Positions 17,234 to 27,069 of a DNA stretch of 64,000 bases are shown one piece after another. The translations under genes and the position numbers were made by a program. Under the pieces are notes generated by a model. The model saw only the letters and a list, made by a program, of their open reading frames with translations, had not been told where the DNA came from and made no database searches. Source of the stretch: Hallella colorans (GTDB taxonomy: Bacteria; Bacteroidota; Bacteroidia; Bacteroidales; Bacteroidaceae); the NCBI RefSeq assembly GCF_003096815.1, contig NZ_QENY01000006.1:62001-126000 (forward strand), written 5' to 3'. How positions within the stretch are numbered: the first letter of the stretch is position 1; every line of letters starts with the position of its first letter.

Positions 17234-17899
17234 ATGTCTATCGAACTGCTCCTCTCCTTGCCTAAAAGTTTCTATGTCTCGTGGCGCCTCACATCGTTTA
17301 AGGAGGCATTTAGACTCCCTGTTTTGGTGAGATTCAACACAAAGCTGATCTCACTGAAAGGCCATATGTCTATCCATTCGGCTCACAAGGGAACAACTCG
17401 GCTGATTATCGGTTTCAATTCCGTAGGCATCTATGACAAAAAATATTCCCGTTCCATACTCCAAATAGATGGGAATATCGCTCTCCATGGGAAATCCACA
17501 TTCGGTCAGGGAGCCCGCATCTGCGTCATGACAGACGCACTTCTTTCCTTGGGCAATGGGGTCAACAACACGGCTGAAGGCGCTATCGTCTGTCGAAAAA
17601 ATATCAAGATTGGGCAAAATTGTCTCATATCGTGGGAAACTGTTATCATGGATTCAGATTGGCATGCCGTCAGAGATCTCGATAAAAATATGTCCATGGA
17701 CGACACTCAAGATATAGTGATCGGGAATAATTGTTGGCTCGGGATGCGTAGTGTGGTGCTTAAAGGAAGCCGAATAGCCCATGGAAGCATCGTTGCAGCT
17801 CAATCAACCGTGACCCACGCATTCGACACGCCCAACGTTTTGTTGGCAGGCACGCCCGCAATTATCAAAAAAGAAAAAGTGACGCTTCATAGACCATGA
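17234..17899 (+). CDS. Hexapeptide-repeat acyltransferase
   Basis: A 221-residue left-handed beta-helix acyltransferase that starts directly after the Wzz stop. Hexapeptide turns are visible at IALHGKSTFGQGARICV, IKIGQNCLISWETVI and IVIGNNCWLGMRSVVLKG, with a catalytic-type histidine in DSDWHAV and the LAGTPA ending of sugar O-acetyltransferases. It probably acetylates a repeat-unit sugar. It overlaps the polymerase gene by four bases (ATGA). Confidence 0.87.
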   Translation: MSIELLLSLPKSFYVSWRLTSFKEAFRLPVLVRFNTKLISLKGHMSIHSAHKGTTRLIIGFNSVGIYDKKYSRSILQIDGNIALHGKSTFGQGARICVMTDALLSLGNGVNNTAEGAIVCRKNIKIGQNCLISWETVIMDSDWHAVRDLDKNMSMDDTQDIVIGNNCWLGMRSVVLKGSRIAHGSIVAAQSTVTHAFDTPNVLLAGTPAIIKKEKVTLHRP

Positions 17900-19044
17900 T
17901 ATATTCAATACCCTACAGCCTATTGGTCATATTTTTAGGCATCCTCGCCATGTTGTTGCATCAAAGGCGTGATGATCAGGACTTCTGCTATAAGTTGAAA
18001 ATTGTGGGGGTGAGCGTTTATTTTGTGTTTTTTGCTTTTCGTGGCTTTATATTTACCGACTGGCTCACTTATTACATAGAATTCGACAATGTCAACTTAG
18101 ATCTGCTGCTCCACTATGAGTTGGGCAAGAGTCGAGAGCCCTTGTTTCTCATCTTAATGCTGATAACGAAAGGGATTATCAACGATTTCCACTTCCTTAT
18201 TTTTATTTGCACGGCCATCAACACTTGGTTGCTAATTACATTTTTCCGAAAATATACCGACAATATTTTTATATGCCTCGTGCTGTATTTGGTATTTGAG
18301 GGTTTTGGTATTTCCATCAATCTAATGCGTAATTCTATTGCCATTTTCATTTTCCTCAATGCTATAGAACACCTCGAAAAACGCCAGCCTCTACAATATT
18401 TCGGAATGTGCCTGATGGCCGTAGGATTCCATTTCTCTGCATTTGTCTATATTCCATTATATTTTTTTTTCCATCGAAAAATGAACAAATGGGGGTATCT
18501 AACAATATTGATAATGTGTAATGCCGTTTTTATCTTTCATATTCCTATATTCATGAGACTCATCTCCCTATTTGGCATCGGCGGAGCATTTCTTGAAAAT
18601 AAAATCGACGTGTATTCCGAGATCGGAAATCGATTAGGATTCGGCATGGGATTTATCGAGCGTTTTATCACTGGCTTACTAGTGTTTCTCTATTATGACA
18701 AACTCAACAGCATACGTCCCACAAACAAGATATTCATCAATGGACTGATCACATATTTCATTTGTAGCTTCATGTTCAGCGAATTTACAGAAATCAGCAA
18801 GCGATTGGCCATGCTCTTCGTGTTCTCCTATTGGATTATCTGGGGCGACCTCATTAAATGTTTTGCCATCAAAAACAACCGACGTCTGTTCATTGCATAT
18901 CTCTGCGTCTATTGCCTACTGAAGACAACCGTCACCATTAATCAACCAGTAGACCAATATGAGAACTTGCTGTTTGGCAAGACCAAGTCGTTTCAGGAAA
19001 GAAAGTATATATACGACCGAACCTTCGAAGAGCCCAAATACTGA
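17896..19044 (+). CDS. EpsG-family polysaccharide polymerase (Wzy-like)
   Basis: A 382-residue membrane protein with about ten hydrophobic helices and the EpsG-family signatures RGFIFTDWLTYYIEFD near residue 50 and NLMRNSIAIFIFLNAI near 140. It should join repeat units at the periplasmic face of the inner membrane. The gene overlaps the acyltransferase gene by four bases and is AT-rich. Confidence 0.83.
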   Translation: MIYSIPYSLLVIFLGILAMLLHQRRDDQDFCYKLKIVGVSVYFVFFAFRGFIFTDWLTYYIEFDNVNLDLLLHYELGKSREPLFLILMLITKGIINDFHFLIFICTAINTWLLITFFRKYTDNIFICLVLYLVFEGFGISINLMRNSIAIFIFLNAIEHLEKRQPLQYFGMCLMAVGFHFSAFVYIPLYFFFHRKMNKWGYLTILIMCNAVFIFHIPIFMRLISLFGIGGAFLENKIDVYSEIGNRLGFGMGFIERFITGLLVFLYYDKLNSIRPTNKIFINGLITYFICSFMFSEFTEISKRLAMLFVFSYWIIWGDLIKCFAIKNNRRLFIAYLCVYCLLKTTVTINQPVDQYENLLFGKTKSFQERKYIYDRTFEEPKY

Positions 19045-19064
19045 CCTCAACCAAGATTTACACC

Positions 19065-20159
19065 ATGAGAAAAATACTTTTCGTGACATTTGCCAATCAA
19101 AGCGCCTATTCTGGTGGAGAACAATGTGCCAAAAGAAATTTGAAAGCCATTGAAGATATTTACGGGCAAGAGAATGTGACTGCCTATATTATCCGTCCTG
19201 ACAATGCTGAGCGAAAAATTCGCGACAAGCTCGTAAGAATGGCCGAAATCATGAAATGCTATATGGGCGGATTGCGAAAGTCGGTGCTCAACGATATTAT
19301 CCGTATAGTCAAAGAGCAACAGATCACGGATCTTTTCATAGACAGTTCGCAATTGGGTTATCTTGCCAAGAAGATCAAGCAGATAGCCCCAAAGACCAAG
19401 GTTTATGTCTTCTTCCAAAACATAGAATACGATTTTTTTTCCTCCACAACGCTTCACAGCTACGACTACCTACATCTCTTTTGGATACCCTTGTCTTTTC
19501 AAAATGAAAAATGGGCTTGCCGATGGGCTGACAAGGTGGTAGTGCTCAACCAGAAAGACTCCAGTCGGTTAGAAAAGCTCTATTACAGGCAGGCCAATGC
19601 CATCATTCCCATTACAATGGTCGACGACTACGCACCCACCATGGAAGCAATGAAGGCACCCACTTCAAGACCGCTCAGTGCTGTTTTTGTAGGTAGCTAT
19701 TTCACGGGGAATGTCAAAGGTATCAAATGGTTTTGCCAAACAGTAGTGCCATGCGTCGATTTGCGCCTTACGATTGTGGGGGCAGGCATGGACAAGTTGG
19801 CCAACGACATAGCCCCGTCAGACAAAATAAGTATTCATGGTACAGTTCGAGACCTCGCCCCATACTATGAAGAAGCCGATGTGGCCTTGATCCCTATCAC
19901 TTCGGGAGGAGGCATGAAAGTGAAGACAGCTGAAGCCTTGAAATATGGCAAGCATATCATCGGTACCCGGAATGCATTAGAAGGGTATGAGGGCGACAGT
20001 GAAATCATCACCGAATGTAATACGGCAGATGAGTTTGTTCAAGCCATTGAGAAGTATCGCAATCCATGGAAATTTCAGCCTAAGGCGAGACAACTGTTTC
20101 TCGAAAAGTATGCCTACGAGGCATCTCTACTATTGTTCCACCAACTCTTTCAATCATGA
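19065..20159 (+). CDS. Glycosyltransferase, GT-B fold (group 1-like)
   Basis: A 364-residue cytoplasmic transferase. The C-terminal half has the GT-B donor-binding pattern (FVGSYFTGNVKGIKWF, then TSGGGMKVKTAEALKYGKHIIGT). The N-terminal Rossmann half begins KILFVTFANQSAYSGGEQ. It adds one sugar to the capsule repeat; donor and acceptor are not readable. It overlaps the next transferase gene by four bases. Confidence 0.85.
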   Translation: MRKILFVTFANQSAYSGGEQCAKRNLKAIEDIYGQENVTAYIIRPDNAERKIRDKLVRMAEIMKCYMGGLRKSVLNDIIRIVKEQQITDLFIDSSQLGYLAKKIKQIAPKTKVYVFFQNIEYDFFSSTTLHSYDYLHLFWIPLSFQNEKWACRWADKVVVLNQKDSSRLEKLYYRQANAIIPITMVDDYAPTMEAMKAPTSRPLSAVFVGSYFTGNVKGIKWFCQTVVPCVDLRLTIVGAGMDKLANDIAPSDKISIHGTVRDLAPYYEEADVALIPITSGGGMKVKTAEALKYGKHIIGTRNALEGYEGDSEIITECNTADEFVQAIEKYRNPWKFQPKARQLFLEKYAYEASLLLFHQLFQS

Positions 20160-21289
20160 ATGTACTTATCGATGGCCGGCCATTGGTCACCAGCAGTGCC
20201 GGCATTACGTTTTTTCTAATAAACAGTCTTCAAGCCTGGGCAGCGTCAAGCCCCGAAAATCTTTTTTATGTGGCTATTCCGAAGCCACTTAACAAGACGG
20301 TAGATACCACCGGCTGGCCCAACAATATCCATATCATAGAGAACCGATCCCCATTCCTTCGTCGACTCCCCAATCTGATTTGGCTCAACCTGATTATGCC
20401 ATGGTTAGTGCGCAGACTGAATGCCGACCTTTATTTTTCACCCCTACCCTGCATTCCTTTCTTGCTGCCCCAACATCTATTTCGGCTCATTGTGGTGCAC
20501 GATGTGGTCAATATTGAATATCAATCGACCATGCAGTGGACCAATATAATATCTAACGCACTGTTCTTCTCACGTTCGATACGCAAGGCTGACCTCATCT
20601 GGACCAACTCGCTTTATACCCGTTCAAAGGTGCAACAGTATTTTCCCAAACGGCGATGCCAACAGATTTTCACCGGATGCTCCGTCAACCGTACATTATT
20701 TCGTCGCCTCTCGCTCACCGAAGAAGACCGAGCCGCTGTCAAGAGTAAATACCGAATCAACGACCGTTTTATACTCTTTGTAGGCTCATTAGAGCCTCGC
20801 AAAAATCTTGGCTATCTATTGGGGCTTATGCCTGACATCTACGAGACCACCAAAGTGCAATTGGTTGTAGTGGGCGGCATGAGCTGGAAAAGCTCTGCCT
20901 TAAAAGACATTATCCAACAGGATGGATTTCCTCGCGAGAGCGTTGTATTCTGCAATTTTGTGCCTAACGACGATCTCGTCAAGCTTTACAACATGGCTGA
21001 CAGTTTCGTATCGACCTCGTTGAACGAGGGGTTCGGCATGCCCCAATTGGAAGCCCTGTCGTGCGGCTGTCCCGTCATCACCTCACGAAACTCGGCCATG
21101 GCCGAGATAACAGAAGGAAAAAGCGGAGCTGTGGCTATCGAAGGCTACGATAGAAAACAATGGATCAGTGTAATCAGAAAGGTAATAGACCAACGACCCA
21201 CTCCGAAAGATGACGAAATAAGCTCATACGACTGGACTTCGATCATCGCCAAACTGAAAGAGCGCCTGCCGTTCCACCGTAAACATTAA
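20156..21289 (+). CDS. Glycosyltransferase family 4
   Basis: A 377-residue GT4 enzyme. The N-terminus MNVLIDGRPLVTSSAGI is a typical acceptor-side loop, FVGSLEPRKNLGYLL begins the donor domain, and NEGFGMPQLEALSCGCPVI carries the EX7E motif. Cytoplasmic; adds a sugar to the repeat unit. Confidence 0.92.
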   Translation: MNVLIDGRPLVTSSAGITFFLINSLQAWAASSPENLFYVAIPKPLNKTVDTTGWPNNIHIIENRSPFLRRLPNLIWLNLIMPWLVRRLNADLYFSPLPCIPFLLPQHLFRLIVVHDVVNIEYQSTMQWTNIISNALFFSRSIRKADLIWTNSLYTRSKVQQYFPKRRCQQIFTGCSVNRTLFRRLSLTEEDRAAVKSKYRINDRFILFVGSLEPRKNLGYLLGLMPDIYETTKVQLVVVGGMSWKSSALKDIIQQDGFPRESVVFCNFVPNDDLVKLYNMADSFVSTSLNEGFGMPQLEALSCGCPVITSRNSAMAEITEGKSGAVAIEGYDRKQWISVIRKVIDQRPTPKDDEISSYDWTSIIAKLKERLPFHRKH

Positions 21290-21300
21290 AAACAACCAAT

Positions 21301-22362
21301 ATGAAAATAGCGATAGATTGCCGCCTGATCGGCTCCAGTGGCATCGGGACTTTCATCGAAAACGTTGTGAACTACATGGTAAAATATGCGGATCATTCGT
21401 ATGTCCTCATTGGGAACCCAGACTATTTAGCAACTTATCGATACCATTCGCATTGTCAAATCATAACCTGTACCCATCGTAGTTTTTCCCTCAAAGAACT
21501 ATTATTTTTTCCAGTCGGGATCATTAACCAATGTGACGCATTCTACACGCCAAACTTCAATGTTCCCTTAGGTATCCATGTGCCTACCTACTCCACCATC
21601 CACGACATTGTAATGCTCGATACCGAACATTTCAACAACCGACTGAAACGCTTCATTACAAAGTTGTATCTACGTCATGCTCTCTACATCTCAAATACTG
21701 TATTCACTGTCTCTAAGTTTTCGCAAGAGCGCATCCGGTCCACTTTCAAAACTAACACTTCCATAAAGGTGGTGCCTAACGGAATTTCCAACGAACTTAG
21801 AAACTATGCAAATAACCACTTGGAAACTACATGGCGCAAGGGCATTGTTTTTCTCGGCAACCTGAAGAAACATAAGGGTTTAAGTACACTCATCCAAGCT
21901 TTCGACCTCTTGGTCCGCAACGGCCTTGCCAAACAGCTCACGGTTATAGGACGATTTGACTTTCGAACCAAAGACAAAGATATTATAAAAGTGCTTAAAA
22001 CCCATCACGAACACATTCGTTTTGTCTCCAATGCCAGCAATTCCGACGTTTTCCACATGGTTTCTGAGGCTGAGCTACTTGTTTCACCCTCGCTTTACGA
22101 AGGCTTCGGAATTCCTCCCCTCGAAGCAATGTATCTTGGCACTCCTGTCATCATCTCCAACATACCAGCATACCAAGAAATCTATCGAGACCTACCTGTC
22201 ACCTTTTTTAAGGCAGGAGACGCTAAGGACTTGTTTGAGAAAATACGAGATCACAGTCCCCACGCACTTCACATTAGGGGAAAAATAGACAAGCTCTACA
22301 ACTATCAAATGGCGGCAAAGCGTATAATAGACGTGATCTATGAGCAACGGCATCCACAATAA
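21301..22362 (+). CDS. Glycosyltransferase family 4
   Basis: A 353-residue GT4 enzyme that starts 11 bases after the preceding transferase and resembles it (MKIAIDCRLIGSSGIGTFI at the N-terminus; FLGNLKKHKGL; YEGFGIPPLEAMYLGTPVI with EX7E). The two may have arisen by duplication. It is the last plus-strand gene of the block. Confidence 0.92.
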   Translation: MKIAIDCRLIGSSGIGTFIENVVNYMVKYADHSYVLIGNPDYLATYRYHSHCQIITCTHRSFSLKELLFFPVGIINQCDAFYTPNFNVPLGIHVPTYSTIHDIVMLDTEHFNNRLKRFITKLYLRHALYISNTVFTVSKFSQERIRSTFKTNTSIKVVPNGISNELRNYANNHLETTWRKGIVFLGNLKKHKGLSTLIQAFDLLVRNGLAKQLTVIGRFDFRTKDKDIIKVLKTHHEHIRFVSNASNSDVFHMVSEAELLVSPSLYEGFGIPPLEAMYLGTPVIISNIPAYQEIYRDLPVTFFKAGDAKDLFEKIRDHSPHALHIRGKIDKLYNYQMAAKRIIDVIYEQRHPQ

Positions 22363-22391
22363 AACGTAAAAATCAAAACAACAGAAACTTT

Positions 22392-23513
22392 CTAAAACAA
22401 CGACTGATAAATTTTGCGGCATCCATCAATCATCTCGTCAAATTGAAATATCTCTTTATAACGACGCGATGCACCCTGCGACAACCGCTTTCGGAGGCTC
22501 TCGTTTTCCATTATTGATACCAAAGCTTCGGCCAAGGCATGACTGTCCGCGACTGGCACATTCAAGCCCGAAACACCATGCGCATTGACCCACGACACAC
22601 CTGACCCAGGAATGTTAGTGGCGACAATAGGCTTACCACACGACATAGCTTCCAATTGAACAATAGCAAATGCTTCAGTTCTCAAAATAGAACTCAAACA
22701 AAACAGGTCGCATGCCTGGAAATAGTTAGGCAGGTCTTCGTCTGGCACACGTCCAAGAAGCTTTACCCTATCACTGAGTCCATAGATATCAATACGATCT
22801 TGAAGTTTCTCCCGTAACTCGCCACCGCCGCCAATAAGCACTACATAGTCATCGGAAAGCTCGCGAGCCGCATCGACAAGGTACTCAAAACCTTTATAGC
22901 GCACCAGCCGACCTAACGAAAACACAATGTGCTTTCCCGGATACTGGGCTCGAATCCGTGCCACTCTCTCATCATTCCAAACCACAGGATGAGTACCGAT
23001 GGGCAAATAAGTACATTTTTTTTGAACAGCCTGTAGATGTGGAGATTGCTGAACATAGACAGGAGTGGTACCCACTACAACCGCTGCACGTCTGAGCAGC
23101 CAATTTTGCAGGGGCATATAAAGCCGTAGGAGAGACCTCTGGGATAGAATATCACTGTGCCAATGAACCACCACCTTGCCTTTAAAGCCCGACAATAGCA
23201 ATGCTAACGCAGCCATTGGATCGGGATGATGTACATGGATGATATCGTAATTGCGACAAATACGTCTCAACTCAATTATCATCTGTATAGAAATCATTGT
23301 GGAATATTTTTTTAGCAAAGATTTCTCACAAATAATATGAGCATTCGAAGCCACTTCCAAAACTCGTCGCGATGCTCCAACCACTGCATTACAACATAGC
23401 ATATCACAGATTAAGCCTTGCTCAGATAGTCCTTGCAGCAAGTCAACCATCACCCTCTCAACACCACCAGAAACTGGATAGAATTTGCCTAACTGAAGTA
23501 TCCTCATTAACAT
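22392..23513 (-). CDS. Glycosyltransferase family 4, opposite orientation
   Basis: A 373-residue GT4 enzyme on the minus strand within the capsule locus. The N-terminus reads LQLGKFYPVSGGVERVMVDL, then HVHHPDPMAALAL, FSLGRLVRYKGFEYLV and TEAFAIVQLEAMSCGKPIV with EX7E. It has its own promoter (TACCTTTG at 23531-23524). ATG codons at 23513 and 23507 are both usable; 23513 is about ten bases from the promoter element. It converges on the upstream block with 29 bases between stops and no clear terminator. Confidence 0.92.
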   Translation of the reverse strand: MLMRILQLGKFYPVSGGVERVMVDLLQGLSEQGLICDMLCCNAVVGASRRVLEVASNAHIICEKSLLKKYSTMISIQMIIELRRICRNYDIIHVHHPDPMAALALLLSGFKGKVVVHWHSDILSQRSLLRLYMPLQNWLLRRAAVVVGTTPVYVQQSPHLQAVQKKCTYLPIGTHPVVWNDERVARIRAQYPGKHIVFSLGRLVRYKGFEYLVDAARELSDDYVVLIGGGGELREKLQDRIDIYGLSDRVKLLGRVPDEDLPNYFQACDLFCLSSILRTEAFAIVQLEAMSCGKPIVATNIPGSGVSWVNAHGVSGLNVPVADSHALAEALVSIMENESLRKRLSQGASRRYKEIFQFDEMIDGCRKIYQSLF

Positions 23514-23523
23514 TTCTTTTGTG

Positions 23524-23531
23524 CAAAGGTA
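23524..23531 (-). promoter_or_regulatory. -7 promoter element for the minus-strand glycosyltransferase
   Basis: On the minus strand TACCTTTG is followed ten bases later by the ATG at 23513. Confidence 0.55.
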
Positions 23532-23614
23532 TTGAATTAATTATAAAAAATCACAAGAAAAATGTATAATAGTATTGAGAATTGTTTATTTGCTACTTAA
23601 CAAAGTTACTCTGA

Positions 23615-23713
23615 ATGAAAATTCTACGTCAAAAAATGATAATCCCTATCTCTTTCATAGTATTGGCAACCACTCTCGTCTTCTTGCCGCTACCACTGAT
23701 GTCAGATCCGTAA
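23615..23713 (+). pseudogene. Short membrane-segment fragment
   Basis: Frame of 32 codons with one hydrophobic segment (IIPISFIVLATTLVFLPLPL). No promoter or homologue is recognised. Probably the 5' remnant of a lost gene. Confidence 0.2.
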
Positions 23714-24143
23714 ATCAAACTAATTCAGGCGTTCCCTTTGGCCAATATATAGCATGAAACCTCTTTATTTAATTAATTTGCCAGATCAACAGAAGTGGCA
23801 ATGGGCCAAACAGCCTCTTTCCAGTTTATACTACTTTCTCCCAAATTCCTTAAAGAAATATATCAAGACAAAAAAATCCGCAACGAGCGGTTCAACTCTG
23901 TAATAACATCATAAAGGACTGGGACAACAATGAAACAAACCTTGTTAAATCTTAAAACACAAGGCATCTCTGTTGCTAACTGCTCTCTGCAAAACAAATC
24001 GAAGATAAGACTAAATTAGCCATAAAATTCAAATAAAATATGGATAACGATATAATAAAAATGAGCCTTTCGTGTTTTAATATAATAGAATGCACTATAA
24101 CAATAAGAAACTTTAACAGAAGTTATATTACAAACTTAATCCA

Positions 24144-24809
24144 ATGTTCGACAACATCCTTTCAAGTACTATATACAACGACGACATTGCCAACAAACGG
24201 TTCATTCCCGATGGGATGAATGAATTTGAGCGTAATGTTAAGCGTGTCTTTGATTTTCTTACAGCCATTGTCTGTATAATCATTTTCTCTCCTGTATTTC
24301 TTATTTGTTATTTTCTTGTCAAGCGAGAGGATGGTGGGCAAGCCATTTTTCGGCAAGAACGCATCGGACGTTTTGGACGACCGTTCACCATCTACAAGTT
24401 TCGCAGCATGCGAACAGATGCCGAGAAACACGGACCGCAACTGTATGGGCACGACAAAGACGACAGAATGACCAAGATTGGGCATTTTCTCCGCAACCAC
24501 CATCTCGACGAGTTGCCCCAGCTATGGAATGTTGTTAAAGGCGACATGGCTTTCATCGGTCCACGGCCAGAGCGAAAATATTATATAGACCAGATTGTCG
24601 AGCGTGACCCAAGGTATGTTTACCTTTACCAAATCCGCCCGGGTGTCACGTCTTACGCCACCCTGTACAATGGCTATACCGATACCATAGAAAAGATGCT
24701 CAAGCGCTTAGAGCTTGATCTTTATTATTTGGAGCATCGATCATGGTGGTTCGACGTGAAAATATTGGTGAAGACATTCATCAATATCGTATTTGGGAAA
24801 AAATTCTGA
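24144..24809 (+). CDS. Initiating sugar-phosphate transferase (undecaprenyl-phosphate glycosylphosphotransferase)
   Basis: A 221-residue short-form polyprenyl glycosylphosphotransferase (WcaJ/EpsL C-terminal type) with one membrane segment at about 37-58. The catalytic domain carries YKFRSMRTDAEK, LDELPQLWNVVKGDMAFIGP (with the Asp-Glu pair) and RPERKYY. It transfers a sugar phosphate to undecaprenyl phosphate, the first step of repeat-unit assembly. The N-terminal four-helix part of long forms is absent. It lies after an AT-rich gap and probably has its own promoter. Confidence 0.92.
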   Translation: MFDNILSSTIYNDDIANKRFIPDGMNEFERNVKRVFDFLTAIVCIIIFSPVFLICYFLVKREDGGQAIFRQERIGRFGRPFTIYKFRSMRTDAEKHGPQLYGHDKDDRMTKIGHFLRNHHLDELPQLWNVVKGDMAFIGPRPERKYYIDQIVERDPRYVYLYQIRPGVTSYATLYNGYTDTIEKMLKRLELDLYYLEHRSWWFDVKILVKTFINIVFGKKF

Positions 24810-24835
24810 GGTTTCGTCATCATCAGGTTTTCAAC

Positions 24836-25273
24836 CTAATATTTTCTGAACGTCAGTCTTAGCGTCTCGCTTCTAAGAATCATCCTTTGGCTGGTGAGTT
24901 GCTCCACCACGAACAATTCCTCCAGCTTGCTCATGCCGTAAAGTCTCAACCGGTCCACGTTGGTCACGGACACATCACCAGCCTCACGATCGTTTATCCT
25001 CGCGTCATAAATTTTCAATTTGTTGTCGTTCAGCGAGAACCTGAAGATATATCGCTCACCATTCGCGGTGGCGTTCATCTGCAGCATGTTGCCTTGCACG
25101 GCATAATACACGCGGTTTGCCGTCGTCTCAAGGATGCCTCCCGTGGCCAAGGTGTCCACGCGGGTCATTTGCCACAAGCCGTCCAACTTGCCGTTTCTTG
25201 ATGTATCGACCCATTCACTACAAGCAGTCAGTCCCACCAATATCAATGCGAACGCAAAAAACAATTTCTTCAT
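24836..25273 (-). CDS. Lipocalin-like lipoprotein
   Basis: A 145-residue protein with lipoprotein signal MKKLFFAFALILVGLTACS (Cys18). The remainder begins GLWQMTRVDTL and has the strand pattern of Bacteroidetes lipocalin-like domains. It overlaps the Wzi-type gene by four bases and is co-expressed with it. Role in capsule assembly is inferred from that linkage only. Confidence 0.75.
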   Translation of the reverse strand: MKKLFFAFALILVGLTACSEWVDTSRNGKLDGLWQMTRVDTLATGGILETTANRVYYAVQGNMLQMNATANGERYIFRFSLNDNKLKIYDARINDREAGDVSVTNVDRLRLYGMSKLEELFVVEQLTSQRMILRSETLRLTFRKY

Positions 25274-26844
25274 AAGTTGAATACCCCCGATTTTGTAACC
25301 GTAAATTGAAAACCAAAATTATTTCCTATCAGCGTGCCAAAGTCCAAGCCACAGGCCGCCTTCATCTGCCAATGTCTTGGAAAACAGTATGTGGTCTCCA
25401 TCATGAGGCTCGTGTTGCGTCTCTTGTCAGTGTAAGGCTTGTCGTAAGTGCCCCACCCCGTCTGCCAGGTTATCATAGCCCGATAGCCTATGCGCTTCGT
25501 GGGCTGGCCATCAAAGGCGAGATGCCACGCCACGAACCGGTTGTTCTTAAATTCTATTCTGCCATCATCATTATAAATGGGCGATGTGTACAGTGGATTG
25601 CCCATAGCCTGCCCCCAATGTTGCCACCCTGTAAAGATATAGTGATTGTAGAAATTGTCTCGCCCGCCCAAATGATCAGGCAGTCCCATCGAGTGGTCGT
25701 GGTAGATGGGGCCGCTCTGGTATTTTGTGTAGATATATTCCAGCACAATGTCGCGCAGCCAACCGCCGAACTTAAAATTTAGCTCGGCACCCACCATCAC
25801 GTCTTTCAGGTCGTACATGAAAAAGTGGTTGCGCTTCCTCACGTTCCATTCTTCACCCACGCCATATCCGTCATAATCGAGGAGTAACATAGACGAGTGG
25901 TCCTCGAAAAACTTATCCGCGTACACGCCCAAACGCCATGAATCCGTATCGTAGTTTACGCGTGCCACCCAGCTACCCAACACGTCTCCCTCTGCGTTTT
26001 CATACACAGTGCCTTTCTCCGGCACATCCTCTCCACCGGGAACAAAGGCTTTCAAAAAACTTTTCAATCCCGTGGCGTTACGTATCGTCACCAAATGGCC
26101 ATTTTCGTCCATGCGACAACTCTTGCCGCCAAACAGCGTGGCCATCTCCAAACCCACCTCCACCGACAAGGGCAAGAACCTGTCCTCCTCACTGCCTATC
26201 TTCAGGTAGCCCGCCTTGCTATGGTAAAGCGCATCTGCCATGTACTTCGATTTTCCACCCGTGAACCGTCGCTGCCAGCCATCGTCAGTCATCTTGCCGT
26301 ACGCTATGTGCCCTTTTAGGTGCAGCCACCTGCCCAATGCGGGTATCGTCCAATACTCGGGCAGGGCCAATCGCACCTGCGGCACCGGGCGGGCGTTCAC
26401 TCCCAGCGTTTGCGACCCAGTGCTCAGCCGGTTGTTTTTCAGTTCCATGGCATACTCCTTGGCACCCACGGTCAGCGTTCCATGCAGCCATCGGCCCTCC
26501 ACGAATACTTGCTGCGCCATCACGTCAGCGGCATGGTTAAGGGCCAAAGCCATGTCCACGCCATATCCACAACCCCATCTCCGGGCTGAGTCAGCACTCA
26601 GGGGTCGTACCACTTGGCATCGCCAATAGCCGTTCACGGCGTCTATCGACGACAGTCCATGCTTGTTGGCATTGAGCCACAATGGCGTGTGCCCATCAGA
26701 CACAGATGCTTGCGCCTCTATCTTGTAATGGATATTCTTGCCCAAACACAATTTTTCGCGCTCGGTGTCATATTGTCGGGTATATTGAGCCGCCACATTT
26801 TGGGTCGCCAATATCATGGCGAGAAGTATAGGCAAACGGTTCAT
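25270..26844 (-). CDS. Capsule assembly protein, Wzi family
   Basis: A 524-residue outer-membrane beta-barrel of the Wzi family with signal peptide (MNRLPILLAMILATQNVAAQ). Recognisable parts are TPLWLNANKHGLSS near residue 53, GAKEYAMELKNNRLSTGS near 127, and many alternating strands to a terminal GFQFTVTKSGVFNL. Wzi proteins attach capsule to the cell surface or shape its layer. It is transcribed against the main capsule operon, followed by the lipocalin-like gene. Confidence 0.9.
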   Translation of the reverse strand: MNRLPILLAMILATQNVAAQYTRQYDTEREKLCLGKNIHYKIEAQASVSDGHTPLWLNANKHGLSSIDAVNGYWRCQVVRPLSADSARRWGCGYGVDMALALNHAADVMAQQVFVEGRWLHGTLTVGAKEYAMELKNNRLSTGSQTLGVNARPVPQVRLALPEYWTIPALGRWLHLKGHIAYGKMTDDGWQRRFTGGKSKYMADALYHSKAGYLKIGSEEDRFLPLSVEVGLEMATLFGGKSCRMDENGHLVTIRNATGLKSFLKAFVPGGEDVPEKGTVYENAEGDVLGSWVARVNYDTDSWRLGVYADKFFEDHSSMLLLDYDGYGVGEEWNVRKRNHFFMYDLKDVMVGAELNFKFGGWLRDIVLEYIYTKYQSGPIYHDHSMGLPDHLGGRDNFYNHYIFTGWQHWGQAMGNPLYTSPIYNDDGRIEFKNNRFVAWHLAFDGQPTKRIGYRAMITWQTGWGTYDKPYTDKRRNTSLMMETTYCFPRHWQMKAACGLDFGTLIGNNFGFQFTVTKSGVFNL

Positions 26845-26928
26845 TCTTCAATGTTATAAATCCAACGATTATTTTATATAGTACCACGTGGGCATCCGTC
26901 CCACATAGCCTAACGTAACCTTACATTG

Positions 26929-26936
26929 CAAAGATA
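26929..26936 (-). promoter_or_regulatory. -7 promoter element for the Wzi/lipocalin operon
   Basis: TATCTTTG on the minus strand about 85 bases before the Wzi ATG; no clear -33 element. Confidence 0.5.
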
Positions 26937-27003
26937 ATGCTTTTTTAGGGATTTTCCCCCACCTACATAGGGAAAAACCTTTCCCACCCTGTCACGATAT
27001 GGT

Positions 27004-27011
27004 TATCTTTG
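27004..27011 (+). promoter_or_regulatory. -7 promoter element for the RSFG-repeat protein
   Basis: TATCTTTG about 58 bases before the ATG at 27070, with a weak TTTC at the -33 position. Confidence 0.55.
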
Positions 27012-27069
27012 CAATATATAGCAGGGAGAAACGCTCCTTGAAGCTGTTGAACCACAAATTATCAAGGAT

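Larger units (their letters stand above)
23514..24143. other. AT-rich gap with short frames inside the capsule locus
   Basis: About 630 bases with no intact gene. A 32-residue frame at 23615-23713 starts MKILRQKMIIPISFIVLATT and looks like a truncated membrane segment. A second short frame begins MKPLYLINLPDQQKW at 23755. Both are probably fragments left by gene loss or recombination at this site. Confidence 0.4.
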
